Source: Nocardioides sambongensis (GTDB lineage Bacteria > Actinomycetota > Actinomycetes > Propionibacteriales > Nocardioidaceae). Taken from it: a stretch of 64,000 bases of DNA. The notes under the pieces were generated by a model. It saw only the letters and a list, made by a program, of their open reading frames with translations. It had not been told where the DNA came from and made no database searches. Made by a program: the position numbers and the translations under genes. Where the stretch lies: NCBI RefSeq assembly GCF_006494815.1, contig NZ_CP041091.1, positions 2,618,501-2,682,500 of the forward strand. Direction: 5' to 3'. Of this stretch, positions 18,939 to 28,634 are shown piece by piece. Numbering within the stretch: position 1 is the stretch's first letter; every line of letters begins with the position of its first letter.

Positions 18939-20977
18939 ATGGCATGGAGGTATCGGCCCGAGCTGGACGGCCTCCGTGCACTGGCGGTCATCTCGCTGAT
19001 CCTCTTCCACGCCGACGTCGCCGGCTGGGCCAACACCTACATCGGTGTCGACCTGTTCTTCGTGCTCTCCGGGTTCCTGGTCACCAACGTGGTGCTCACC
19101 GAGTTCGACGAGAACGGGCGGTTCCGGCTCGGTCGCTTCTACGCCCGACGGGTACGCCGGCTGCTCCCCGCGGCGGTGGTCGCGATCCTGGCCACCAGCG
19201 TGGTGTGGGTGCTCTTCTTCTCCGAGCCGGAGCGGATGGGGCTGGCCCGGCACGCCCAGGCGGCCCTGCTCTACGTGGCGAACTGGCAGTTCATCGCCGA
19301 GCAGGGCGACTACTTCGCCGGCGCGATGCGCGACTCGCCGTTCATGCACTACTGGTCGCTGTCGATCGAGGAACAGTTCTACATCCTGTTCCCGCTGCTG
19401 ATCCTGGCGGTCTTCCGGTTCTTCCCGCGCAACCGGCGCGCGCTGCTGCTGACCTTCGTCGCGCTGGCCGCGCTGTCGGTCTGGTCCCAGCTGTACTGGG
19501 GACAGGCCGACCCGGGGCGCGCCTACTACGCCACCGATGCCCGGGCCTTCCAGCTGCTGGCCGGCGCGATCGCGGCGCTGGTGCTGCGCGGCCGCACGCG
19601 CACCGGGCGACGGGTGCTGCCCCGTCCCGAGCCGCGGTCGCTCACCTGGCTGGCGGCCGCCGTGCTGGCGGCCTACCTGATCCTCGGCAGCGAGCTGCTC
19701 ACGATGACCACCTCGCACCGCAACCTGGCCGCCACCGTGGTCAGCACCGCCCTGGTGGTGGTCGTCTACCTGGCCGATGGATCCCCGGTCGGACGCCTGC
19801 TGGCCGTCCCCGGGGTGGTCTACCTCGGCAAGATCTCCTACGGCACCTACCTGTGGCACTGGCCGACGATCCTGGTGCTGCAGGAGATCCTCGACGTGCG
19901 TCCGTTGGTCATCGCAGTGCTCGCCGGCGCGCTGGCCACCGGGGTCGCGGCGCTCTCCTACGAGCTCCTGGAGACCCCGATCCGGCGCAACCCGCGCCTG
20001 GACGGCTTCGCCTGGCGTGCGGTCGGCGCCGGGCTCTCGGTCTCGGTGCTGGCCGCGGCGTTCCTGGTGAGCCCGGTGCTGAACAGCTCGCGGACGCCCG
20101 CGGTGACCTCGGCCGGGACGGGTGACGCCGGGGTCTCCGCGGAGGTCGCCGAGGCCCTCGACCAGCCGGTGCCCGACATCGACTTCGACGCCGTGGCGAA
20201 GGACCGCGGCACGGCCGGCGGCACCTGCACGCCCGACGACCTGGAGTCCTGCCGACGGGTGGAGGGCTCGGGCCCGCACGTGGTCCTGGTCGGCGACAGC
20301 CAGGCGCGGGCGATGGTGCCCGCCTTCACCAGGCTGGCCGAGGAGCGTGACTGGACGCTGTCGACCAGCGTGGTGATGGCCTGCCCGTGGCAGCAGGGCT
20401 CTACAGCACCGAACCGGGCGAGAACGTGTGCCGCGACGGTCGCCAGGACTTCTACGAGGAGACCCTGCCCGCGATGGAGCCGGACCTGGTGGTCTTCGTG
20501 AACCTTGCACGCAGCGCCGAGGCCTGGGAGGGCGTCCTGGTCGACGACCGGGGGCGGACGAAGAACCGTCATCGGCTCCAGCTGGAGGCCACCCAGCGCA
20601 CCGTAGAGACCGTCGAGAAGGCAGGCGCCCGCTCCCTGATCGTGCACAGCGTGCTCGGCACGAACGGGTGGGACCGGGACGGCTGGGATCCGCTGGACTG
20701 CCTGGCCCGGGCGTCGAGCCAGCGCGACTGCGTCGTCAACCCGCCGCTCGACCATCCCGAGGTCGACGGCTACTACGACACGCTGGAGACCGAGCGGGAG
20801 AGCGTCGCCACGATCGACGTCAACCCGGTGATCTGCCCGGACGCGCCGTACTGCCGGCCGATCCTGCGCGGCTCGGTGGTCTGGCGGGACGGCAACCACG
20901 TGACGCCCGGCGTGCTCAAGAAGGTCCGCAACGAGATCGGGGAGCTGATCGACCGGACCGAGGTGCTCGACGGCTGA
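18939..20977 (+). CDS. Acyltransferase-3 family protein with C-terminal SGNH domain
   Basis: About 680 residues. The N-terminal half is an integral membrane acyltransferase (YRPELDGLRALAVISLILFH; FFVLSGFLVTNVV; RRVRRLLPAA) with about ten helices. The periplasmic C-terminal half is an SGNH domain with VVLVGDSQARAM and the Asp-His motif WRDGNHVTPG. Proteins of this design, like OatA, transfer acetyl or other acyl groups onto cell-wall or surface glycans. The frame breaks at the GGG of 20396-20398 (WQQG then LYSTEPGENV); one added G restores it. I chose ATG 18939; ATG 18933 is equally in frame. Confidence 0.88.
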
Positions 20978-20990
20978 GCGGGAATATAGT

Positions 20991-21008
20991 TCAATGTTAA
21001 ATCATTGG
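20991..21008. promoter_or_regulatory. Inverted repeat in an AT-rich promoter region
   Basis: TCAATG, 6-nt spacer TTAAAT, CATTGG (five of six positions symmetric), directly ahead of the dioxygenase ribosome-binding site. It is among the most AT-rich spots of the window. Its position would let a bound regulator, MarR-type by appearance, block transcription. Confidence 0.5.
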
Positions 21009-21015
21009 AGTTGAC

Positions 21016-21807
21016 ATGAGCGAAGCCCCCTCGGCCCCCGGCCGCCTGCCGGCCCTCTACATCGGACACGGCGCACCGCCCCTGCTCGACGACCCGATCT
21101 GGTCCGGGCAGCTGGCCGCATGGGCGGCCGACCTGCCCTGCCCCAAGGCGATCCTGATCGTGAGCGCGCACTGGGAGTCGGCACCGGTCTCGCTCAGCGC
21201 GAGCGGCGCGGACCTGGTCTACGACTTCGGCGGCTTCGACCCGAAGTACTACGCGATGACCTACCGGACACCCGACGCCACCTCCCTGGCCACCAGGATC
21301 GCCGCGATGATGCCGGACACCGAGCCCGTCCACCAGCACACCTCCCGCGGCCTCGACCACGGGGCCTGGGTGCCGCTGCGGATCATGTACCCGGAGGCGG
21401 ACGTCCCGGTGCTGCAGATGTCGCTGCCCACCCACGACCCCGAGCGGCTGCTGCGACTCGGGGAGCGGCTGCGTCCGCTGCGCGAGGAGGGCGTCCTCAT
21501 CGTCGGCTCGGGCTTCCTGACCCACGGGCTGCCGTTCCTGACCGAGTGGCGCATCGGCGCCCGGGTGCCGGGCTGGTCCGCGGAATTCGACGCCTGGGCG
21601 GGTGAGGCGCTGGCGCGCGGCGACGTGGACACGCTGGCCGCCTACGGCTCGAAGGCGCCGGGCATGCCGTACGCGCACCCGACGGTCGAGCACCTCAGCC
21701 CGCTCTTCGTCACCCTCGGCGCGGCCACCGACCCGGGCGCAGCGGGGATCCAGGTGATCGACGGATTCTGGATGGGGCTCTCCAAGCGGTCGCTGCAGAT
21801 GGCCTGA
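21016..21807 (+). CDS. DODA-type/LigB-like extradiol dioxygenase
   Basis: 263 residues, class III extradiol ring-cleavage dioxygenase family (4,5-DOPA dioxygenase-like). The conserved His residues appear in YIGHGAPPLL, SAHWES, GLDHGAWVPL and SGFLTHGLPF; these bind the active-site metal and act as acid/base. The family opens catechol rings, or in bacterial YgiD-like members acts on caffeate or DOPA-like diols. A GGAG lies 5 nt before the ATG, and a palindromic operator covers the promoter. It converges with the ALDH/GMC operon, ending in a shared terminator. Confidence 0.9.
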   Translation: MSEAPSAPGRLPALYIGHGAPPLLDDPIWSGQLAAWAADLPCPKAILIVSAHWESAPVSLSASGADLVYDFGGFDPKYYAMTYRTPDATSLATRIAAMMPDTEPVHQHTSRGLDHGAWVPLRIMYPEADVPVLQMSLPTHDPERLLRLGERLRPLREEGVLIVGSGFLTHGLPFLTEWRIGARVPGWSAEFDAWAGEALARGDVDTLAAYGSKAPGMPYAHPTVEHLSPLFVTLGAATDPGAAGIQVIDGFWMGLSKRSLQMA

Positions 21808-21829
21808 TCCCGGGCCCGGGCCCGGGATC
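21806..21829. terminator. 24-bp perfect palindrome between convergent genes
   Basis: GATCCCGGGCCC followed directly by its reverse complement, 24 bp with no loop. It overlaps the stop codon of the dioxygenase and ends 3 bp before that of the aldehyde dehydrogenase. It probably serves as a bidirectional terminator. Confidence 0.65.
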
Positions 21830-21832
21830 GGG

Positions 21833-23439
21833 TCAGCGCACCCGCAACCGCTTCATCAGCTTCAGCGACGAGAGCATCTGCTTGACGTAGGCGTCGTAGT
21901 CCTGCCCCGGCCGGGCGCCGAGCACCTGCTTCCTGAGCACCGCGACGTTCTTCACGTCGGTGTACTTCAGCAGCCCCTGGTCGCCGTGGCGGGCACCGAC
22001 CCCGGAGTTCTTCACCCCGCCCGACGGCGTGCCCTTGGAGGCGTAGGCGGTGGCCAGGGCGTCGTTGATGTTGACGTTGCCGGACTCGATCCGCGCCGCC
22101 ACCGTCTCGGCCCGTTCCAGATCGGTGCCCCACACCGAGGCGTTGAGCCCGTAGTCGGTGTCGTTGGCCAGCCGGACCGCCTCGTCGACGCTCCGGTAGG
22201 GGTGCAGCGCCACCACCGGGCCGAAGGTCTCCGTGCAACCGGCGAGCATCTCCTTGGTGACACCCTCGAGCACGGTGGGCTCGAAGAAGGCCGGGCCCAC
22301 GTCGGGGCGGGCGCGGCCCCCGGTCAGCACGGTGGCACCCTTCGCGACGGCGTCCTCGACGTGGGAGGCGACCCGCTCGCAGTGGTCCGGCGAGACCAGC
22401 GAGCCGAGCTCGGGTCCGAAGTCGTACGCCGCGCCCATCGTCATCGTGGCGGCTCGCTGCACGAACGCGTCGCGCAGCTCGTCGTAGCGGGCCTCGGGGA
22501 GGTAGATCCGCTCGATGTGCATGCAGATCTGACCGGTGTTGCCGAAGACGCCGAACGCCGCGCCCTCGAGCCACTCGTCGACGTCGACGTCGTCGAGCAC
22601 GATCATCGGGTTCTTGCCGCCGAGCTCGAGACAGCAGCCGATCAGGTTGCGCCCGGCGCGCTCGCCGATCACCCGGCCGGTGGCCGTGGAGCCGGTGAAC
22701 ATCACGTAGTCGGCGCTGTCGATCAGGGTCGGCCCGACGTCGGGCCCCTCGCCGCAGACCACCTGGAACAGCCCCTCGGGCAGGCCCGCCTCCTCCAGCA
22801 GCCGGATCCCGAAGAGCGGGGACAGCGCGGTCTTGTTGTCCGGCTTCACCACCACGCCGTTGCCCGCCATCAGCGCCGGGATCGCGTCCGAGAGGCCGGT
22901 CGCGAACGGGAAGTTCCACGGCGCGATGATCCCGACGACGCCCTTGGGCACGTGCACCTCGGTCGAGCTCGAGACGAACGGGATCGGGCCGCCGCGCTTC
23001 GTCGGCGCGAGCACCTTCGGCGCGCGCTTGAGGTAGTGGCTGATCACCATCGGCGGGTCGCAGGTCTCCTCGATCGCCATCCGCCGGTTCTTGCCGCTCT
23101 CGGCCTGGAGCAGGTCGGCGGTGGTGTGCGCGTTGTCGACCAGCAGCGTGTGGGCGCGGTCGAAGACCTCGAGCCGCCTGGCCAGCGGCCACTGCGCCCA
23201 CAGCCGCTGCGCCTCGCGGGCCCTGGCGAACGCCTCCTCGATGTCGGCCGGCGTCGACTGCGGCAGCTCGACCAGCGCCTCACCGGTGTAGACCTCGGTC
23301 AGCTTCCAGGTGTTGCCGCTCGACCCGGGACCCGCGCGACCAGGCTGTCGAGGAAGTCGGGGGTCAGCCCCGCCGGGCGGGCCGGGGCTCCGCTCGTGGT
23401 CGAGGCGTTCGTCGTACCGGTGGGGGTGTCGGCCGCCAT
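21833..23439 (-). CDS. Aldehyde dehydrogenase (succinate-semialdehyde type)
   Basis: About 535 residues. Oxidises an aldehyde with NAD(P)+. GSTATGR binds cofactor, LELGGKNPMIVLDD holds the catalytic Glu, and FGNTGQICMHIERI holds the catalytic Cys. The start ATG 23439 (MAADTPTGTTN) is two bases after the stop of the GMC oxidoreductase, a clear two-gene operon. The frame breaks near 23324-23329 (a CCC/GGG run) between VARVPG and SSGNTWKLTEVY; one added base restores it. Coupled to the GMC enzyme, it would take an alcohol-derived aldehyde on to the acid. Confidence 0.9.
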
Positions 23440-23441
23440 GC

Positions 23442-25103
23442 TCACGCCCTCCCGAGGATGAAGTCGGTGGCGCGCTCGCCGATCATGTAACAGGGCGCGT
23501 TGGTGTTGCCGCCGGTGATGCTCGGCATGATCGAGGCGTCGGCGACGCGCAGCCCCTCGACGCCGCGGACCTTGAGGTCGGGACCGACGACGGCGCGCTC
23601 GTCCACGCCCATCCGGCAGGTGCCGACGCCGTGGTAGACCGAGATCGAGCGCTGCTTGAGGGCGACCCGCAGGTCCTTGCCGTTGCCGAGCTCGGGGCCG
23701 GGGTGGATCTCGGCCTTCACCCCGCCGCCGAACGCGGCCCCGGCCATGATCTCCCGGATCATCTCGCTGCCCTGGGCGAGCACCTCGACGTCGTCGGGGT
23801 GCGTCTGGTAGCCGTAGTCGATCAGCGGTGCGACGGTGACGTCGGAGGAGGCGAGCCGGATGGTGCCGCGACTCTTGGGATAGATCAGCGTCGAGAAGAC
23901 GGTCAGCCCCGGCCGCGGGTCGGGCATGTGCCGGACCGGCTCGTCGGTCGGCGGGCTCGGGTAGATCCACGGGAGCGCGTGGAGCTGGATGTCCGGGATG
24001 TCCTGAGCCAGCGAGCTGCGCACGAAGCCGACCGACTCGAAGACGGAGTCGTCGAGGAACGAGCCGCCGATGGTGCGGTCACGCAACACGCCCTTGGCGA
24101 AGGTCCACGGGTTGCCCTGGTACTCCACGCTCGGCACGTGGAAGGACATCGGGTGGAACATGTGGTCGTGCAGGTTGTCACCGACCGGCAGGTCGGCCAG
24201 CACGTCGATGCCGAGGCCGGCCAGGTGGTCGGCCGGGCCGACACCGGAGACCATCAGCAGCTGCGGGGTGTTGATGAAGCCGGCACTGAGGATCACCTCC
24301 TTGGCGGCCCGGATCAGCCGACGGGTCCCGCCCTTCTTCCCCTGGTCGAGGACCTCGACCCCGGTGGCCCGGCCGTTCTCGATGACGACGCGGGTGGCCA
24401 GCACCTCGGTCTGCAGCTCGAGGGTGGGCGGGTTGAGGTGGTGCACGTAGCCGCGGGAGGAGGAGTAGCGCAGTCCGCCGACGGCGTTCTGCTGCATCCG
24501 GGCGATGCCCTCCTGCTCGGCCGCGTTGTAGTCGTCGAGGATCTTCACGCCGAGGGTGTCGGCGGTCGACTGGATGAACTGGAGGGTGGCCTCCTGCGGC
24601 TTCTTCTTGCGGCCGATCTTGATCGGGCCGCCGGCGCCGCGGTACTCGTTCTCGCCGTCCTCGAAGTCCTCGTAGCGCTTGAACGCCGCGTTCACCTCGT
24701 CGGCCGACCAACCGGCGTTGCCCTCGGCCGCCCAGGAGTCGTAGTTGGCGCGGTTGCCGCGCACGTAGACCATGCCGTTGACCGACGACGAGCCGCCGAC
24801 GACCTTGCCCCGGGGCGCCGGCATCCGGCGGCCGTCGAGACCCGGCTGGGGCACCGAGCGGTAGCCCCAGTCGAACTTCGCCTCCAGGCTCGGCTCGGAG
24901 TGCATCGGGCCGATCATCCCGGGCTTCTTGGTGAAGTAGCCGTGCATGCCCTTGTCGTCGGACTTGCCGGCCTCGAGCAGGATCACGGACGCGCCGGACT
25001 CCGCGAGCCGGCCGGCCACGATCGAGCCGGAGCTGCCCGATCCGACCACCACGTAGTCGGCCTCGTTGCTGTACCGGTCCCTCGCTACTGCGCGCTTGGC
25101 CAT
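23442..25103 (-). CDS. GMC-family FAD oxidoreductase (choline-dehydrogenase-like)
   Basis: 553 residues. The FAD fold starts VVVGSGSSGSIVAGRLAESG, with GGSSSVNGMVYVRG as the GMC signature and SAGFINTPQLLMVSGVG as the second. The active-site region is YHGVGTCRMG with GGNTNAP near the end. The enzyme oxidises a primary alcohol, feeding the aldehyde dehydrogenase encoded directly downstream. AAGGGGA lies about 8 nt upstream of the ATG. The upstream region has a KstR-like palindrome about 90 bp before the start, so the substrate may belong to sterol, long-chain alcohol or similar metabolism rather than choline. A lone betA role is possible, but no choline transporter or betI is nearby. Confidence 0.9.
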   Translation of the reverse strand: MAKRAVARDRYSNEADYVVVGSGSSGSIVAGRLAESGASVILLEAGKSDDKGMHGYFTKKPGMIGPMHSEPSLEAKFDWGYRSVPQPGLDGRRMPAPRGKVVGGSSSVNGMVYVRGNRANYDSWAAEGNAGWSADEVNAAFKRYEDFEDGENEYRGAGGPIKIGRKKKPQEATLQFIQSTADTLGVKILDDYNAAEQEGIARMQQNAVGGLRYSSSRGYVHHLNPPTLELQTEVLATRVVIENGRATGVEVLDQGKKGGTRRLIRAAKEVILSAGFINTPQLLMVSGVGPADHLAGLGIDVLADLPVGDNLHDHMFHPMSFHVPSVEYQGNPWTFAKGVLRDRTIGGSFLDDSVFESVGFVRSSLAQDIPDIQLHALPWIYPSPPTDEPVRHMPDPRPGLTVFSTLIYPKSRGTIRLASSDVTVAPLIDYGYQTHPDDVEVLAQGSEMIREIMAGAAFGGGVKAEIHPGPELGNGKDLRVALKQRSISVYHGVGTCRMGVDERAVVGPDLKVRGVEGLRVADASIMPSITGGNTNAPCYMIGERATDFILGRA

Positions 25104-25192
25104 GTCCCGTCCCCTTCGATCGGCGGCCGCCCGCAGCGCGACGGTGGCGTCGTCACGGCACGACCAGGTGTCAGCCCAGTATGAGCCCGGTC

Positions 25193-25210
25193 ACTGTAAC
25201 GCGTTCTAGT
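25193..25210. promoter_or_regulatory. KstR-like operator upstream of the GMC/ALDH operon
   Basis: The core TGTAACGCGTTCTA (25195-25208) matches TnnAACnnGTTnnA at every fixed position. Symmetry extends to ACT at 25193 and AGT at 25210. It lies in the divergent GMC/pdxY region. Confidence 0.6.
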
Positions 25211-25238
25211 CCTTTGCGTATAGGTGTCCGCGGAATGT

Positions 25239-25249
25239 GAAACTGTTTC
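25239..25249. promoter_or_regulatory. Short perfect palindrome upstream of pdxY
   Basis: GAAAC-T-GTTTC, 11 bp, about 60 bp before the pyridoxal kinase start. Perhaps a second operator or a chance match. Confidence 0.3.
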
Positions 25250-25309
25250 GTGCGTGCCCGCGGTGGCGGCACTCGGCGAGGTGTCCGCACCAGGTGCGAC
25301 GATGGGCCC

Positions 25310-26172
25310 ATGCAGATCCTGTCGGTGCAGTCCTCGGTGGCCTACGGCCACGTCGGCAACTCCGCGGCGGTCTTTCCGCTGCAGCGGCTCGGGCACGAGG
25401 TGTGGCCGGTCTTCACCGTGCACTTCTCCAACCACACCGGGTACGGCGCCTGGCGCGGCCCGCTGCTCGACCCGGCCGACGTCCGTGAGGTCATCGTCGG
25501 CATCGAGGAGCGCGGCGTGCTCCCCTCGGTCGACGCGGTCCTCTCCGGCTACCAGGGCTCCCCGCGGTCGCCGACGTGATCCTGGACGCCGTGGCGCGGG
25601 TGAAGGCGGCCAACCCGGAGGCGACGTACACCTGCGACCCGGTGATGGGCAACGCCAAGTCGGGCTGCTTCGTGAACCCGGAGATCCCCCCGATCATCTG
25701 CGAGCGGGTGGTCCCGGTCGCCGACATCGTCACGCCGAACCAGTTCGAGCTCGGCTTCATCACGGGCCGCGACGCGCTCGGCGAGCCCTCGCCGCTGGCC
25801 GAGATCCTGGCCGCCGCCGACCAGGTCCGCGCGATGGGCCCGGGCACCGTGCTGATCACCTCGGTCGACCGCGAGGAGACCCCCGAGGACGTGATCGAGA
25901 TGATCGCGGTGACCGAGGCGGGAGCGTGGTCGGTGACCACACCGCGGCTGCCGCTCAAGGCCAACGGCTCCGGCGACGTCACCGCCGCACTGTTCACCGC
26001 CCACCTGCACACCACCGGCTCCCCCGCCCAGGCGCTCGGGCGGACCGCCGCGTCGATCTTCGGGGTGCTGGAGGAGACGCTGACCTCCGGCGAGCGCGAG
26101 CTGCAGATCGTCGCCGCGCAGGAGGTCATCGCGAACCCGCCGGAGCGGTTCGAGGTCACCCGGGTGCGCTGA
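25310..26172 (+). CDS. pdxY: Pyridoxal kinase
   Basis: About 287 residues, ribokinase superfamily. Phosphorylates pyridoxal to PLP. The start [21 protein letters not shown] is typical of Pdx[27 protein letters not shown] and the anion-hole motif [13 protein letters not shown] follow. The reading frame breaks in the C-run at 25560-25563 between SGYQGSP and [10 protein letters not shown]; one added C restores it. It is divergent from the GMC/ALDH operon. It supplies the cofactor used by several enzymes here (MetM, the S1P-lyase-like protein, ornithine aminotransferase). Confidence 0.93.
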
Positions 26173-26238
26173 GCACCCGGACGACGGGTCCGGTCCGCCG
26201 CGGTCCTACGATGGTCGCCGGCCCCGACCCGAGGCCGT

Positions 26239-26314
26239 GCCGCGTTAGCTCAGTTGGCAGAGCGTTCGTCTTGTAAACGAAATGTCGCGAGTTCGACTCT
26301 CGCACGCGGCTCCA
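26239..26314 (+). tRNA. tRNA-Thr (anticodon TGT), CCA encoded
   Basis: The acceptor arms GCCGCGT and ACGCGGC pair perfectly. The D-loop region TAGCTCAGTTGGCAGAGC is standard. The anticodon stem TTCGT/ACGAA closes the loop CTTGTAA with anticodon TGT at 26272-26274, and the T-loop is GTTCGACTC. The discriminator T is followed by genomic CCA at 26312-26314. Confidence 0.97.
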
Positions 26315-26362
26315 CGCAGCGCCGTCCCGGCAACGGATCGATCGGCCCGGCGTCCGCGGCGT

Positions 26363-26382
26363 ACTTGAAGAGAGGTTGAAGT
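26363..26382. promoter_or_regulatory. Probable SoxR box in the soxR promoter
   Basis: ACTTGAA, 6-nt spacer, TTGAAGT, which is an inverted repeat with one mismatch and also two direct TTGAAG copies. It lies about 28 bp before the soxR start and resembles the CCTCAAgttaacTTGAGG class, so autoregulation is likely. Confidence 0.6.
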
Positions 26383-26410
26383 CTCCCGGTCGCCACAGCA
26401 GGATGGTCCG

Positions 26411-26839
26411 GTGGCCCTCACCATCGGACAGCTCGCCGAACGTGCCGGCGTGGCGACCAGCGCGATCCGCTACTACGAGTCCAAGGGCCTGGTCGCCTCC
26501 GAGCGGACCACCGGCAACCAGCGGCGCTACGCCAGCGCGACCCTGCGCCGGGTCGCCTTCATCCGCGCCGCGCAGCAGGTCGGACTGTCCCTGGAGGAGA
26601 TCGCCGCCGCGCTCGCGACACTGCCCGAGGAGCGCACCCCGACGAAGGCCGACTGGCACCGGATCAGCCGCGACTGGCGGCCCCGCCTGGACGAGCAGAT
26701 CCGACGCATCGAGCTGCTCCGTGGGCGGCTGGACAGCTGCATCGGGTGCGGCTGCCTGAGCCTGAAGAGCTGCTCGCTGATGAACCCCGGCGACGAGGCC
26801 GCCGAGCGCGGCACCGGCGCGGTGCTGCTGGAGCCCTGA
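26411..26839 (+). CDS. soxR: SoxR, MerR-family redox sensor
   Basis: 142 residues. N-terminal MerR winged helix (LTIGQLAERAGVATSAIRYY), a coiled-coil dimer helix, then the [2Fe-2S] ligands Cys110, Cys113, Cys115 and Cys121 in CIGCGCLSLKSC, the exact SoxR CX2CXCX5C pattern. Oxidation of the cluster by redox-active compounds switches on target promoters. In actinobacteria SoxR usually answers to endogenous quinone-like metabolites and controls oxidoreductases or pumps. Start GTG 26411. No obvious target gene is adjacent; the box lies only ahead of soxR itself. Confidence 0.95.
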   Translation: MALTIGQLAERAGVATSAIRYYESKGLVASERTTGNQRRYASATLRRVAFIRAAQQVGLSLEEIAAALATLPEERTPTKADWHRISRDWRPRLDEQIRRIELLRGRLDSCIGCGCLSLKSCSLMNPGDEAAERGTGAVLLEP

Positions 26840-26923
26840 GGCACGCCGCGGCCCCGCCACCGGCCCCGCCACCGGCGCCGCGCGCGCCGGGTTGCTGTCG
26901 GAGCGACGGCATAGGGTGCGGTC

Positions 26924-28032
26924 GTGGACCTGCCAGTGATGCCGCCCGTCCAGCCGATGCTCGCCAAGGCGGTCAAGGGCGTGCCGGACCCGGCCCGGCT
27001 CGACCCCCTCGGGCTCTCCTTCGAGCCGAAGTGGGACGGCTTCCGCTGCCTGGTGTTCCGCGACGGCGACGAGGTCGAGCTGACCAGCCGGAACACCAAG
27101 CCGCTGACCCGCTACTTCCCCGAGCTGGTGGCCGCGATCCGCGAGCAGCTGCCCCGCCGCTGCGTGCTCGACGGCGAGATCTTCGTGGCCTCCACGGTCC
27201 GCGACGGGAAGGGACGGCTGGAGTTCGAGGTGCTGCAGGAGCGGATCCACCCGGCCGAGTCCCGGATCACCCTGCTCGCCGAGCAGACGCCCGCCAGCTT
27301 CGTCGCCTTCGACCTGCTCGCCCTCGACGACACCAGCTTCCTCGACCGCCCCTTCCACGAACGCCGGGCGGCGCTGGCCGACGCGCTCGGCCACCTCGAC
27401 GCGACCGGCCCGTGCCACCTGACCCGCACCAGCACCGACCCCGTCGTCGCCGAGGAGTGGTTCCACACCTTCGAAGGAGCAGGTCTGGACGGGGTGATCG
27501 CGAAGCCGATGAGCGCGCCGTACGCACCCAACGCGCGGACCATGCTCAAGATCAAGCACGAGCGGACCGCCGACGTGGTGCTCGCCGGCTACCGGGAGCA
27601 CAAGACCAGCACCGCCGAGAAGCCCCTGATCGGCTCCCTGCTCCTGGGCCTCTACGAGGACGGCGAGCTGCAGCACATCGGGGTGTCGGCGTCGTTCACC
27701 GCGGCCCGTCGCGCCGAGCTCTTCGCCGAGCTGCAGGAGCTGGTGGTCCCGATCGCCGAGCACCCGTGGGGCGCTGGCAGGAGTTCCTGATCGCCAACCC
27801 CGGCCGCCAACCCGGCACCCAGAGCCGGTGGAGCCAGGGCAAGGACCTCTCCTTCGTGCCGTTGCGCCCCGACCGCGTCCTCGAGGTCAAGTACGACGCG
27901 ATGGAGGGCCGGCGCTTCCGGCACACCGCCCACTTCAAGCGGTGGCGCCCCGACCGCGACCCCGCCTCCTGCGGCTACGACCAGCTGGAGCAACCGGTTC
28001 GCTACGACCTCGCTGATGTGCTGGGCGGCTAG
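26924..28032 (+). CDS. ligC: ATP-dependent DNA ligase (LigC-type)
   Basis: About 370 residues. Adenylation domain with the nucleotidyl-Lys near Lys36 in EPKWDGFR, followed by LDGEIF (motif III) and DGVIAKP (motif IV), then an OB-fold with the closing motif HFKRWRPDRDP. The frame is lost at the GGGG of 27768-27771 between HPWG and RWQEFLIANPG; one added G restores it. Start GTG 26924. Actinobacterial LigC pairs with Prim-PolC in gap repair, and that partner lies at 28635-29740, convergent and separated by one small gene. A LigD/Ku-type role is less likely because no Ku or LigD ligase module is present. Confidence 0.9.
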
Positions 28033-28050
28033 GAGGTGGAAGATGGGGGC

Positions 28051-28628
28051 ATGAGCGACGCCGCCAACGAAGAGACCCCCACGCCCGCCGACGCGGAGCG
28101 GTACGACGTCGTGCTGCTCGTCGAGCAGACGCTCAGCGAGCTCGACGCCCGCCAGGTCCGCTCCCTCCACGAGGGCATCGACGCCCCGGTCACCTACCAC
28201 CTGCTGCTGCCGATGGCCGACGCGGCGGCGGCGGTCGAGGCATCGCTCGGCGTGATCGGCGGTGGCGACGTGCTCACCCCGACCCGCACCTACGAGCCGG
28301 ACGAGATCAACCGGCTGCACGACGACTTCCAGCACGAGGCCGAGGGCGAGCTCGCGGGTTCGGTCACCCAGCTGCGGGCCGCCGGCGCCACGGTCGGGAG
28401 CGCCTCGGTGGTCGAGGGTCCCCGGTGGACGCGCTGGCCGAGACCGTACAGCGGGTCGACGGCCGCGAGGCGATCATCCTGACCCGCCCGCACCTGGTCG
28501 CGGAGTTCTTCCACCTGGACTGGACCTCCCGCGCGCGGCGCCACGTCGGTGTCCCGGTGCTGCACCTGCTCGAGCACGAGACGTTCGACGAGCAGGCCGG
28601 CGGCGGCGAGGGCGCCGAGATCATCTGA
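28051..28628 (+). CDS. Conserved actinobacterial hypothetical protein
   Basis: About 192 residues; I do not recognise a named family. It starts ATG 28051 (MSDAANEETPT), 18 bp after the ligase stop, so it is probably in the same operon. The frame breaks in the C-run at 28420-28423 (VVEGP then VDALAETVQRVDG); one added C restores it. Visible pieces are YDVVLLVEQTLSELDARQV, YHLLLPMADA and EAIILTRPHLVAEFFH. Alternating beta and alpha segments suggest a Rossmann-like or USP-like fold in the cytosol, and the tail is acidic. A link to the ligase/polymerase pair is possible but unproven. Confidence 0.7.
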
Positions 28629-28634
28629 CCCGGG

